Shown here one piece after another: positions 47,237 through 56,790 of a stretch of 64,000 bases of DNA. The stretch comes from Camillea tinctor. Taxonomy: Eukaryota; Ascomycota; Sordariomycetes; Xylariales; Xylariaceae. The first letter of the stretch is position 1, and each line of letters opens with the position of its first letter. The position numbers and the translations under genes were made by a program. The notes below the pieces were generated by a model that searched no databases, was not told where the DNA came from, and saw nothing but the letters and a program-made list of their open reading frames with translations. Location of the stretch: assembly GCA_022578605.1 (NCBI GenBank), contig MU394052.1:682001-746000 (forward strand), in the 5' to 3' direction.

Positions 47237-48290
47237 GGTTTTCCAAAAGGGCAGGCCCTAGCTAGAGGGTTGGCTCAGGTGTTTGTAAAGATGAGGTAAG
47301 GTTCTCATGGAGGAGCTCTATAGGCTAAGTAAGTAAGTAAGTACCTAATAGATAGGTAGGTGGAACTTCAATTACTTCAATGGAGGTAGATCCGGACGAG
47401 GACCTCTGGAGGAGAGAAAGAAGGAAAGGGGAATAAAAAGTTTTGAACCAATGACAGTACGGAGTAATCCTATACAGATCCGTAGGTACAGCAGCTCGAC
47501 TCTACTACTAGTAGGTTAGTATGTACCTTAGCCTGAAGGTTATGTATGATGTATGATGTAGGTAGGTACCTAAGTTTAAGTCTATTAGGTTAGGTACATA
47601 TCTGACCTATAGATTGCGTGTATTAGTACCTAGGTAAGAGGATGTAGTCAATGTGTATGTAGTACATTGAAGGTAGGTATGTATGTACCTAGGTAAGTAT
47701 ATAGGTACACTAGAATGTAGGGTAAATGTGTGTGTGTGTAGGACAGGACCCCTCGGCGGGGACGATGTTAAACTTAATTTTTTTTCTCCATCATCCCTGC
47801 AAGGATTTATGAAATAATGGCATGACTCTGACTGGCGCGCGGTAATCACCACCACCACCAGCTCGGCACCAATTACACCTAACCGACGTTCCCCAATATT
47901 TATCAGACCAGAAAGAGAAAAATCCGCTTGAAAAACTATTACCGGCTCAGCCGACTCACTTTCTTACCGGCTTGGAGGTCCGTACGTATGTCCGTCGTCG
48001 GACAGTTTTCTTTTTTTCCAATTCCAGTCCTTCTTTATGGCTCGATCTCGCCTGTTTCCTGTAGTAGCTCATTCGTAGTTTTTCTTTTCCCGTTTTCTAC
48101 CCTTTTCAAGTATTCCCTTCGCAAAAGAAGAATAGAGGGAAGAAAAGAAGAAGCAAAAAAAAAAAAAAAAAAAGCAAAACACGAATCCGGAGTTACCAAT
48201 TGACTGAGGGTTGGTTAGTAAGACGCGGGTGGCAGTAGTAGCAGCATCACTTGCTTTTATCGCGCCTCGCTTGTGTCTTTTGCTGTAAGG
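47237..48290. promoter_or_regulatory. Divergent promoter, mitochondrial PheRS / dicarboxylate carrier
   Basis: Shared upstream region of two mitochondrial-protein genes. The densest cluster of TACCTAGGTA/TAGGTAGGTACC motifs in the window lies here (47330-47360, 47520-47710). A run of 19 A (48155-48173) lies in the probable leader of the carrier gene. No other gene seen. Confidence 0.55.
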
Positions 48291-49433
48291 ATGCAGTCTG
48301 TCGCCGCCATGCCTCCGACTACGTCCAATGACCCTCCGGCTGCCTCCGCCTCCGCCACCGCGATAGCGGCAGCCAAGCCGAAGCGCCAGAAGAAGCCCGC
48401 CGTGGTCCCTAAGCAGATCGCCTATCCCTTCTGGTTCGGCGGAAGCGCCAGTAGTATGGCCGCCTGTGTTACTCATCCTCTCGATCTCGGTATGTCCATT
48501 GTAGTCTGATCTTTCTTCACCTGGGCCTAGCTTCACTGATTTCTAACCCGGCGGTGAAAAATAGTCAAGGTCCGGTTGCAGCTGCGGTCCGGTGATGCGC
48601 CCAAGAACATGAGCGGCACCTTCATGCACATCCTACGGACAGACGGGCCCCGCGGCCTATACAGCGGGCTGACCGCCTCGCTCCTGCGCCAGATGACGTA
48701 CTCGACAGTGCGCTTTGGCGTGTACGAAGACCTGAAGCGGCGGACGACGCCGGAGGGCCAGAAGCCCTCGCTCCCGCTGCTAATTGGGCTGTCGACCTTC
48801 TCGGGCATGTTGGGGGGCATATCGGGCAATGCGGCGGACGTGACGAACGTGCGCATGCAGCAGGACGCCGCACTCCCCGCCGCGCAGCGCCGCATGTACC
48901 GGCACGGACTGGATGGCATGTTCCGCATGCTGCGCGAGGAAGGGGTGCGCAGCTGGTTCCGCGGCGTCTGGCCCAACAGCACGCGCGCCGCCCTCATGAA
49001 CGCCAGCCAGCTCGCCAGCTACGACACCTTCAAGGTTTTCCTCATGACCAACACCCCGCTCGGCGACACCACCACGACCCACTTTGCCAGCTCCTTTCTC
49101 GCCGGCTTCGTTGCCACCACCGTCTGCTCGCCCGTCGATGTCATCAAGAGCCGTGTCATGAGTGCTAGTGGCAAGCAGGGCATCGCTAGCCTGATAAAAG
49201 AGACCTATGCTAAAGAAGGCATCACTTGGGTATTCAAAGGCTGGGTGCCGGCCTTTTTGAGATTGGGACCGTAAGTTGCTTTTTGCCACTTCTCTGCCCC
49301 TGAGGCCGCGAGGTTGGGTTACATCGTGGGAAACCTTCCGCTGACAACGTCGAATAGGCAAACGATATGTACATTCTTATTCCTAGAAGCGCATCGCACG
49401 GCATATAGACGGTTCATGGGGCTCGACAATTAG
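48291..49433 (+). CDS. Mitochondrial dicarboxylate carrier (DIC1-like, SLC25 family)
   Basis: This inner-membrane carrier probably exchanges malate or succinate for phosphate. Exons 48291-48489, 48565-49270 and 49358-49433 give 326 residues; introns are 75 and 87 nt, GT-AG. After a Lys/Ala-rich N-terminal extension (about 50 residues) come three tandem carrier repeats with the PxD/ExxK/R signatures HPLDLVKVRLQ, a diverged NAADVTNVRMQQD in repeat 2, and SPVDVIKSRVMS. Each is followed by the helical FRGxWPN/LYSGLTAS segments; LYSGLTASLLRQMTYSTVRFGVYE is typical of the DIC/OGC/UCP clade. An alternative start is ATG 48309. Substrate is inferred from clade resemblance only. Confidence 0.88.
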
Positions 49434-50082
49434 ATGATACCTACCTACCTCTTCGGAGGGTGGTCGAGCATAACCCACAGGCCTATCTAGATTTCGACAT
49501 TGATAGAACGCGGGTTTTACATATAGATAGATAGAGGTTTGACGTTTATACCTGTTAGTAACGGCGTTTTAGAGCCAGGATTCTTCTTGCATTGGCTACA
49601 GGCGTTCTCGGGGATCCTTTGTTGAGGCACTTCATAGTCAGTAGTAGTTGGTATATAGCGACTATAGCGACAGTGGGCATACTTTGCATTATATATTTTT
49701 TATTATTTTTTAAGGTATTTCTTTTTACTTAGTTCCTCCTCTCGTTTCTCCCCTCCTATATCCGGGGGAAGATGTCTATCGTGATTGATCTATTTCGTAA
49801 TATCTGCTGTTTCCCCCCAGCTCCCCCTTCTCTCTTTCTGGGATGTCATAAATGCAAGTACCCATCACGACAGGTCCCCTCGAAAAGTGTGCATCTTCCC
49901 ACTCACCTAACGCCGTACGAAGAGGCCATAATGCGACGAAAATTAAAAAAAAATTACGGGCCTCAACGAATGCCGGTCCTAAGCCATTGTGGGGTAAATA
50001 GATAGTACAAGGTAAAAACAAATTCGCTTTTTTCCGGACCGAAATGGACCAATGCAACGTGTGTAAATGTCTTTCTTGAGGC
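49434..50082. other. Convergent intergenic region, carrier / RPB3
   Basis: 3' flanks of two convergent genes. The frame at 49772-50005 has an ATG but no family resemblance. CCTACCTACC occurs at 49440-49449. Nothing else recognised. Confidence 0.55.
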
Positions 50083-51208
50083 TCACCAGCCTCCGCCTGA
50101 GTTGCCATATGGGGTTGTTCCATATGCAGTGGCTGCTCCGCCTCCCCAGGCGCTGGCATTACCAGCGTTGCCGTAGGGGGTTGTGTAGCCTTGATCTTGC
50201 CACCCTACTCCTCCATCCATGGCATCGGGGCTCCGAGGGCCATCGTAATCTCCATTCATACCATCATTCTCTCCAAGACCGTGGATCAGACCAGCGAGCT
50301 TCTTTTGTAATTCCTTGATGCCTTCCTGGATGATCGCGTCGGGTTCAATATTGCCGGCACCCTCCACTTCGAAGTAAAATCTCGACGGGACGGCATTGAA
50401 GTCGAACGGCTCGCCCTCGGCAGGAGGTTCCTCCCAGTCAGCATACTTGCTCTTTGGCCTATGATTGGATTAGTACCCAGGAGCTATCTACGGCTAGAAA
50501 GAGGTCAAGACTAACCATTCCGTAGCTGCGTCTGTTTCATACCACAGATCCAGGTGGTGTAGTTTGTTGTGAGGATCGTACTCGAACCCAACCGCCGCTG
50601 TGGGGGACCACTTTGCATGTTCCTTTGCGATACCCTTCTTAGCGATGCAGTTCAGCTTGATCTCCTGGCCTTTCCGCAGCTTGCATATGAGCGAGCCAAG
50701 TCCATCAGGGTCTGTGATAACAGGGTTGCCAATGTGATTGTTCGGCCGGTCAATCCCGACAATTAGATCCCGAGCGTACACCTTCATAACCTCGTCCGAA
50801 GTGCACTTGGCATGGAGGGTAAGCTGGACAGTGCACTTCCCGCAAGAATTTTCGCAGTCGCAATCGCGCGTGTAGTTGAGCTGGTCGATCTCTCGCGAGT
50901 CGAGGGGGATGAGGCCGAGACGGTGGGCAACGAATTCGTCGGCAAGCACGGATGTGTTCACTTCGACTTCGACAAGATCGATAGCGATGGTAGGCACCTC
51001 GGCTTGGATGACGCGACGGAGAGAGTTCGCAAACGAGAGGTCAACGTTAGTAAGCTCGAAATCGACATGCGTACTGTCCGCCTGTAGCAGGGTGACCATT
51101 AGAGCGACGACGTTAGATGGATAGACTCGTAGCAGGATCACCTACAGCTGAAATCTTGACGGTTGGTCCCAGAGATTCGCCATCGAGCATCATATTATCG
51201 TAATCCAT
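50083..51208 (-). CDS. rpb3: RNA polymerase II subunit RPB3
   Basis: RPB3 is the alpha-like subunit that pairs with RPB11 to nucleate polymerase II assembly. Exons 51208-51146, 51081-50516 and 50458-50083 give 334 residues; introns are 64 and 57 nt. The alpha N-domain shows [30 protein letters not shown] and [14 protein letters not shown]. The zinc-binding loop [11 protein letters not shown] holds the four-cysteine cluster, followed by the dimerisation segment [18 protein letters not shown] and [14 protein letters not shown]. The C-terminal tail is Gly/Tyr-rich with two [12 protein letters not shown] repeats and probably disordered. The second intron uses GTTAGT. Length fits fungal RPB3. Confidence 0.96.
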
Positions 51209-52217
51209 CTTCGCGGTTGACGCAGCACACAGGCTGCAGCGAAAATCTCTAGATGAATTGTACCAATGAAGGGGAAGAATGGATTGAATGAAATGTGCTA
51301 GTTGCGAGATAAGAAATAGCTACGTGGAGGACTGTCGTGGGTGTATGGAGAAAGTTGAAAGAAAAATGCAAGGCTGCAATTGTAAGAAGAAGAGGAATCT
51401 AAATTTCCTCGAGGCTGATGAGATGGTAAAGAAGATGGATGGGAACAATAAAGGCAAGGTACGAGGTACGTACCTTAACCTTCACTGCTACGCTGGACTG
51501 TACATAAAAAAGCAAGGGGATGAGTGAGTTATTAGGTGGTAGGTTAGAGTTTATTTTATGTATGGTACCACTACATACCTACATACATACATATACTACA
51601 TACATAGTAGTACCTATGTATGTACATCCATACATTGTAGGTACCTGCTCTGCACCTAGGACTCGGAACCAATGTGCTAAAAGTGGCTGGATTACTGCAC
51701 TACAGCTAGGTGAAAAGTCCGGAAAGCTAGGTACATGGGTACGGTCACCAACCACCTTGGAAGAATCTTGCTCTAGTGAACGTACCTACGGCATTCAATA
51801 CCTACATAGTACATTAGTAGGTTCTAGGATGAAAATGCTACAACAAATAGAAAAAAAAGAAAAAAAGAAAGGGGGAAAAAATAGTGTAGGTCCTTCGTGA
51901 TATCGAAGACATTTATGATCATATTTAGTATGTTCTTAAGAAACTAGAGGTTATACTATTTACAAAAGATATATCCGACCTTATGCATGTTTTTATTTGT
52001 GATGGAGAATTTTCTTACTCTATGTTTTCCGCCTCCCAATCCTAACCTTCGCCTTATTTTCGAGGCCTACAATCCAATCGATCACTTGAATAGCTAGATC
52101 AGTCAATATGCACGTGCGCGTAGCATTGACTGCAGGCAATGTATTCTGCTCAATAAGCAATACAGAGTAATCTTCTTCACAACCCTGGAGCGAGCCAGAG
52201 ATAGTAATGAAAATGAG
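51209..52217. other. Intergenic region rpb3 / U2 snRNA
   Basis: It holds the rpb3 promoter and the 3' flank of U2. It has a dense run of TACATACATAC and TACCTATGTATGTAC-type repeats at 51565-51645. A cysteine-containing frame on the plus strand (51288-51527) is not supported by homology. Confidence 0.5.
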
Positions 52218-52406
52218 GTTCGCGTCGCCTGGAGGCAGTGTAATACCAGGGACACGGTGAAGACGATCATGCGCAAGCACAGAGGATGCGTCCTCGAGGA
52301 ACAAAAATTAGAATAATCACGATTGAGCCCAAGTAGGACTCTTTCAGAGATTAAACTGAAAAGAACAGATACTACACTTGATCTAAGCCAAAAGGCAAAG
52401 AGAGCT
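52218..52406 (-). ncRNA. U2: U2 spliceosomal small nuclear RNA
   Basis: U2 pairs with intron branch sites. Read on the minus strand, the 5' end gives CTCTTTGCCTTTTGGCTTAG (stem I). Next comes the highly conserved block containing GTGTAGTA, the branch-site recognition sequence, and TATCTGTTCTTTTCAG. Stem IIa closes as TTTCAG...CTGAAA. A Sm site CTAATTTTTG follows, then stem III (GAGGA CGCA TCCTC) and stem IV (CCTGG TATTACACTGC CTCCAGG), whose loop side resembles the U2B''-binding hairpin. The total is about 189 nt, close to vertebrate U2 (188). The 5' end is placed by comparison with yeast and human; the 3' end is approximate. Its GTAGTA matches the CTAAC branch sites seen in introns across the window. 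Confidence 0.93.
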
Positions 52407-52783
52407 AAAGAAGAAAGGAAGAAAAGTCCAAAGGAAGGGGAGCAAGCCAGGCTTTTATACTTTTCAGAGTGGGGCAGCTAGGGCGGTGACGCAAGTCTGA
52501 TGAGGGCGGTCAGAGCATTCTGCCGGCCAAGAAGCCAAGATCTGGTAAATGGAGGGGGAAAGTGGCACGTGCGTCTCCACTTAGCGTACGGGCCGCATAG
52601 AGCTAAAAAATTGTTCACTTGATGAGCCATAGCTATCCGTCTCAATTCCTCTGCACAGAGCGACGTCTTAGATTGGATCTCTGACTTTAAGTTGTTTCCT
52701 CTTTTTTCATTCCTTCCTTTTTTTTTTTTTTTCTTTTTTCTTTTTTTTTTTATCAGCTTCAAACCCCACAACACATTACCACC
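52407..52783. promoter_or_regulatory. Short divergent promoter, U2 snRNA / mge1
   Basis: These 377 bp separate the U2 5' end from the mge1 start codon. On the U2 side a TATAAAA lies at 52459-52453, about 50 nt upstream. On the mge1 side a long T/C-rich tract (52692-52752) precedes the ATG. Confidence 0.65.
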
Positions 52784-53600
52784 ATGTTCAGACGAGCACT
52801 ATCTACCTCATCTAGAGCCATTTATAACAGCTCGAGGTCAATTGTGCAAAAGCCTTTACTACGAACACAATACTTTCCTGCGCCTTCAAATTCGCTGCGA
52901 CCAACTGTATCTTCAAGCTTAAGATGGTATAGCGACAAGGCAGAATCGGGGGAAGCTAAGAAGGAGGGCGAGGAACCAGCAGCCCAGGCTGAAGCGCAAG
53001 AGTCCAAAGAGACGAAAGAAAATAATGCGCCCGCCGATGCTGAGGCCGAGCTTAAGAAAAAGCTCGAGGCTAAGGACAAGGAAGTCCTCGAGTGGAAGGT
53101 CAGTGACCCGGTGTCGGCCTAGCCCAGGGAAGCTACAGAACGCTGACCCTCTACTATAGGACAAGTATCTACGGTCCGTGGCCGAATACCGCAACCTCCA
53201 GGACCGCACTCAGAGAGACATGAAGGCTGCGCGAGACTTCGCTATCCAGAAGTTCGCTAAGGACCTGGTCGATAGTGTCGACAACCTGGACCGGGCTCTC
53301 ATGATGGGCCAGGAAAAGCTGAAGGCGGACAGCGAGGCGGAAAAGAACCAAGACCTCATCAACTTCTATGAGGGTGTCAAGATGACGGAAACCAACATGC
53401 TCCAGACGCTGTCGAAGCATGGCCTGGAGCGGTTCGACCCCGAGGGCGACAAGTTCAACCCTAACGAGCACGAGGCCACCTTCATGACCCCCCAGCCCGG
53501 AAAGGAAGACAACACGGTCTTCCACGTCCAGCAGAAGGGATTCAAGCTAAACGGCAGAATACTACGGGCTGCCAAGGTCGGCGTCGTCAAGAACCAATGA
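52784..53600 (+). CDS. mge1: Mitochondrial GrpE (Mge1), nucleotide exchange factor of mtHsp70
   Basis: Mge1 releases ADP from mitochondrial Hsp70 in the matrix during protein import and folding. Exons 52784-53098 and 53160-53600 (intron 61 nt, GTCAGT donor, CTACTATAG end) give 251 residues. The presequence is rich in Arg/Ser and ends near SLRWYSDKAE. An acidic/Lys-rich coiled-coil helix (about 65-110) leads into the GrpE signature DKYLRSVAEYRNLQDRTQRD. The beta-domain shows FDPEGDKFNPNEHEATFM and the C-terminal HVQQKGFKLNGRILRAAKVGV. All diagnostic blocks are intact. Confidence 0.96.
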
Positions 53601-54482
53601 GCGCGATGATTATAATGGTAATGAAAGGAAAAGGGGTACTCTCTGTACAAAACAAGCTTGTACAAACACCGGATATCCTTGGGCCTGGCGTTGGGGGTAC
53701 TGTAATGTGTGTATAAAAAAAATTGCTCCTCTCACGAAAAAGAAAAGTTCAACTGGCGGAAACTGGCTGTTTATATAACATGCATGGCTGCGGGTGTTGG
53801 GCAAAGGCAGCATACTTACGGCCTAAGTTAGATAAGTCGTCGTTGGGGGTTTGGTTTTGGTATAGAACAACATCCCCTTTAGCTTGATGGCTAATTAAAA
53901 ATATAGCGACCGACGAAGAAGATGTCGTTTGCATCTTCGTTATCTACATACCTATCCGCTACGAGATTGTATTGTTGCGCGTGTATCTGTTTTAATTCGA
54001 TAACCCCCTTCTCCTACCCCTCCCCCTCCCCATTCCCCCCTCGTCCCCTATTCCAGTGACCAGCTGAAGCACGGGCTGGGAAGGTACACCTATCTGATTG
54101 TATATGTATGTACCTACGCACGGTAACTGTTTGGGATGGAGTACTGTGCGCAAGTCAATTAAACTTGTAGGTACTCTTGGTGAGCAAACGTGCGCTATTG
54201 TACCTAATTTTAATTTTGCCATTATTTTCTTCCACTGTATTAATTTCCTCCAAGCTTTTTCCAGCCCAAGCTCAAACCCAGACCTGTCACCTACCTGAAT
54301 TATACCCACCTTCTTTTCTTCTCTCTCCTTTTCATATCTTTCCGTACAATCGACGCTACTTACTACGCAGCATAGTTTTTGTTTGCACAAAATTACTGGT
54401 TTCATTTTTGCTTCGGACCCAGTTCTCTCAATCTCCCCTCAATTTCTAATACCGGGGTTAGGTGTTTTCTTTTCCATCCACC
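53601..54482. other. Intergenic region mge1 / KAP-repeat gene
   Basis: It contains the mge1 3' flank and promoter or leader of the downstream gene, with a C-rich tract at 54003-54052. No gene supported. Confidence 0.55.
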
Positions 54483-56021
54483 ATGGCGTTGGCTCCCGCC
54501 GTCACCAAGGACGGCTTCGCGTTTGCAGGGGAGTTCTTTGCGGAAGCAAGCGATCACAACCGTCACCGACGTGCTACCCCCGCGGAGCTCAAGGAACTTG
54601 TCAAGTCTGGTTCTGACAAGGACCGACCTTGGCACTGGTTCGAAAGCCAACTTATTCATTATGGACTTGCACCATCGAAAACCAAGTCCGTGGCACGTCT
54701 GCGACTTCACGATGCCGTCAACGGAAACAGATTGAACATCCCGTCCCACATTCAGAAGCTAGAGGCGGAACTCAAGAAAGAATGGACAAAGAAGGAACGG
54801 GAGGCTAAGAAGGCTATGAAAGCCCCTACTACTCCGTCGTCATCTTCGACCGCTGGCAAGGGCACGAAGCGCAAGGCCGAATCCTCTAACGTCGACCTCA
54901 CCATTAATGTCGGAGGAGTCAATGTGACCGTCTCAGCCAGCTCATCTTCTGCCCAGACGACTGCCAAAAAGGCGAAGACTACCAAGACAACCACGCCGAA
55001 ATCTACTACTGCCGCTGCCAAACCGAAGGCATCTACATCGCAGTCTAAGTCAAAGGCAACAACACCAAAAGCACCAAAAGCACCAAAAGCACCAAAAGCA
55101 CCCAAGGCGCCCAAAGAGACTAAAGCCTCCAAGGATTCTAAAGCTCCCAAAGCTCCCAAGGCTCCTAAAGCTTCCACGGCAGCAGCTTCCAAGAAAACAA
55201 CATCTACACCCACCTCGAGCGGAACTCCAGCCAGAACGAAGCAGACAGCGCGTCGCGGGGGGATCTCTCAGGGACCTAGCCGAGGGGGAAGTGCCGCCAA
55301 CGCCTCTAGCCCGAAACCCGCGGATCGTTCTCGGTTAGCTCGACGAAGTGGTGCATTCGCAGCCCGGGGCAGGATTCAAGCTCCCTCTCAAGCAGTTCAT
55401 AACTACGAAGACGACTTTGGATATGACGAGCCTCCACCCCCATACTCTGAGTATGGCGGAGTGGTTTCTGACGATGAGTCTCGCGATTCTCGCGATTCTG
55501 ACGACTCCGATAATTATGATAGAAAAGGCTATTACTCGAATGACGATGATGATTCGGATGAACGCGACGTCCAAGAACTGCGGCCCCTCGGGCTCTTAAA
55601 TGGACGGTACGAAATCCAATCCAACGAGGTGTCAGGGCAATGGGATTGGTATCGTGACTTTTCGCTCGTCCTCACCCTTAGTGGGACAGAGCTCTGGGGC
55701 AAGTTCGACCTCGGCGTGATCAGCGGTATTCTGCGGTTTCCCGAGCGTCCGTGGGAGTCGTCTTATGACCCCCTACACTTCACTTGGCGTGGTGAGGAGG
55801 ACAATGGCCCGGTAATCTATGGCAACGACCATGAGGGCTGGATCCGATTCCTTGGAGGTGGCCGCATTGAGGGTGAATTCGATCACATGTCCCTAGATTT
55901 CTACGGGGATCGGCTTGAAGGCCAGGGTACCCGTAGTGAGATTGAGGCTTCTGCTATGCGGTACGAGTGGAATGGGTATACCGAGGATGAGTACGAACGC
56001 CAGAACCAGGCTCGTTGGTAA
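54483..56021 (+). CDS. Conserved-looking protein of unknown function with KAP repeats
   Basis: I do not recognise a named family. The single-exon product is 512 residues from ATG 54483 (CACC before ATG). The N-terminus (about 1-110) is folded-looking and helical, with RPWHWFESQLIHYGL and a charged helix after it. The middle (about 110-320) is Lys/Ala/Ser/Thr/Pro-rich with GTKRKAES, a possible nuclear localisation signal, and tandem KAP units like linker-histone tails. A short acidic stretch (DDESRDSRDSDDSDNYDR) follows. The C-terminal 150 residues look like a compact beta-rich domain: GRYEIQSNEVSGQWDWY, ELWGKFDLGVISGILRFPERPW, FLGGGRIEGEFDHMSLDFYG. Basic repeats plus acidic tract suggest a nucleic-acid or chromatin role, which is inference. 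Confidence 0.7.
   Translation: MALAPAVTKDGFAFAGEFFAEASDHNRHRRATPAELKELVKSGSDKDRPWHWFESQLIHYGLAPSKTKSVARLRLHDAVNGNRLNIPSHIQKLEAELKKEWTKKEREAKKAMKAPTTPSSSSTAGKGTKRKAESSNVDLTINVGGVNVTVSASSSSAQTTAKKAKTTKTTTPKSTTAAAKPKASTSQSKSKATTPKAPKAPKAPKAPKAPKETKASKDSKAPKAPKAPKASTAAASKKTTSTPTSSGTPARTKQTARRGGISQGPSRGGSAANASSPKPADRSRLARRSGAFAARGRIQAPSQAVHNYEDDFGYDEPPPPYSEYGGVVSDDESRDSRDSDDSDNYDRKGYYSNDDDDSDERDVQELRPLGLLNGRYEIQSNEVSGQWDWYRDFSLVLTLSGTELWGKFDLGVISGILRFPERPWESSYDPLHFTWRGEEDNGPVIYGNDHEGWIRFLGGGRIEGEFDHMSLDFYGDRLEGQGTRSEIEASAMRYEWNGYTEDEYERQNQARW
55063..55177 (+). repeat. KAP-coding tandem repeat
   Basis: A 9-nt unit close to ACCAAAAGC is repeated about four times at 55063-55099 and more loosely to 55177 (AAAGCTCCC type). 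It codes Lys-Ala-Pro. The near-identical first copies suggest slippage-driven expansion; the later copies differ in wobble bases, so they are older or under selection. Confidence 0.8.
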
Positions 56022-56790
56022 TAACTGGACACGATATCGGGGTTTGGCTAGTAGCCTATAGCTTTGGATCTTGCGTCTTGTCGATTGAGGCACAGAAGTG
56101 TCTCAGGAATCTATGCAACTTGAGAGCATGAGGATGTTCTCGAAACATACCCGTTCTATGCTGCTGGGTTCTGATTTTCTCGTGTTGGTATGGTCGCCTC
56201 ATATGAGGCTTGGAGGTTTATATGGAATGGCACTCATGATATGTAAGCAAGGATTCGTAGGGTTGATTTCCGATAGCAAGGGATTTCGTTTGGCGTGGTT
56301 GTTCGAACAACCACGGCTGATACTATCAGGCTCAGGGGGGAATGTCACGACTATATCTAGTATGTATCAACAATTGTGTTCTGAATACCTAACATCAAGT
56401 TTGTACAGTGAGCCTTTGACAATTGATTTCCACAAGTAAACCGACAGGATTTTAAAAACACCTGGAACTGCTCTCTCTCTCTTCAGAAGAGCAATACCAC
56501 AATTCCCCGTAGACGCCCATAAACCTCGAATCTCGCATGTAGCCGCACCGGGATGGAAAAAAAGAGAAAGGAAGATGATAGTCGTCCCGTTGCGCACAAC
56601 AGACGAATCATGCAAGCCCAGTTCCACCGAGAATCGCCGATACCTTTTTCGCCACTCACCCATCCGTATAATCAAACCCAACGCCCTATTACACCCATCA
56701 ACGAGAAAAGTTTTTGTTTTTGTTGTTGTTTTTGACAAGAACAGCTTCTTGTCCTTGTACGCAGCCCTTCCCAACCCATTAAGCGAACCC
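56022..56790. other. Convergent intergenic region
   Basis: 3' flanks of two convergent genes of unknown function. The frame 56098-56439 starts at GTG and resembles nothing. No other feature recognised. Confidence 0.55.

Noticed and set aside
51288..51527. Plus-strand frame with several CxxC-like cysteine pairs, 80 bp from the rpb3 start
   Set aside because: It has an ATG but no recognisable zinc-binding family and lies in a promoter; kept only as a note.
52020..52304. Minus-strand frame of 94 codons
   Set aside because: It overlaps the 3' half of the U2 snRNA (stems III and IV) and resembles no protein.
54752..55213. Minus-strand frame of 153 codons rich in Ala, Leu and Gly
   Set aside because: It is the reverse of the KAP-coding repeats, so its composition is a by-product.
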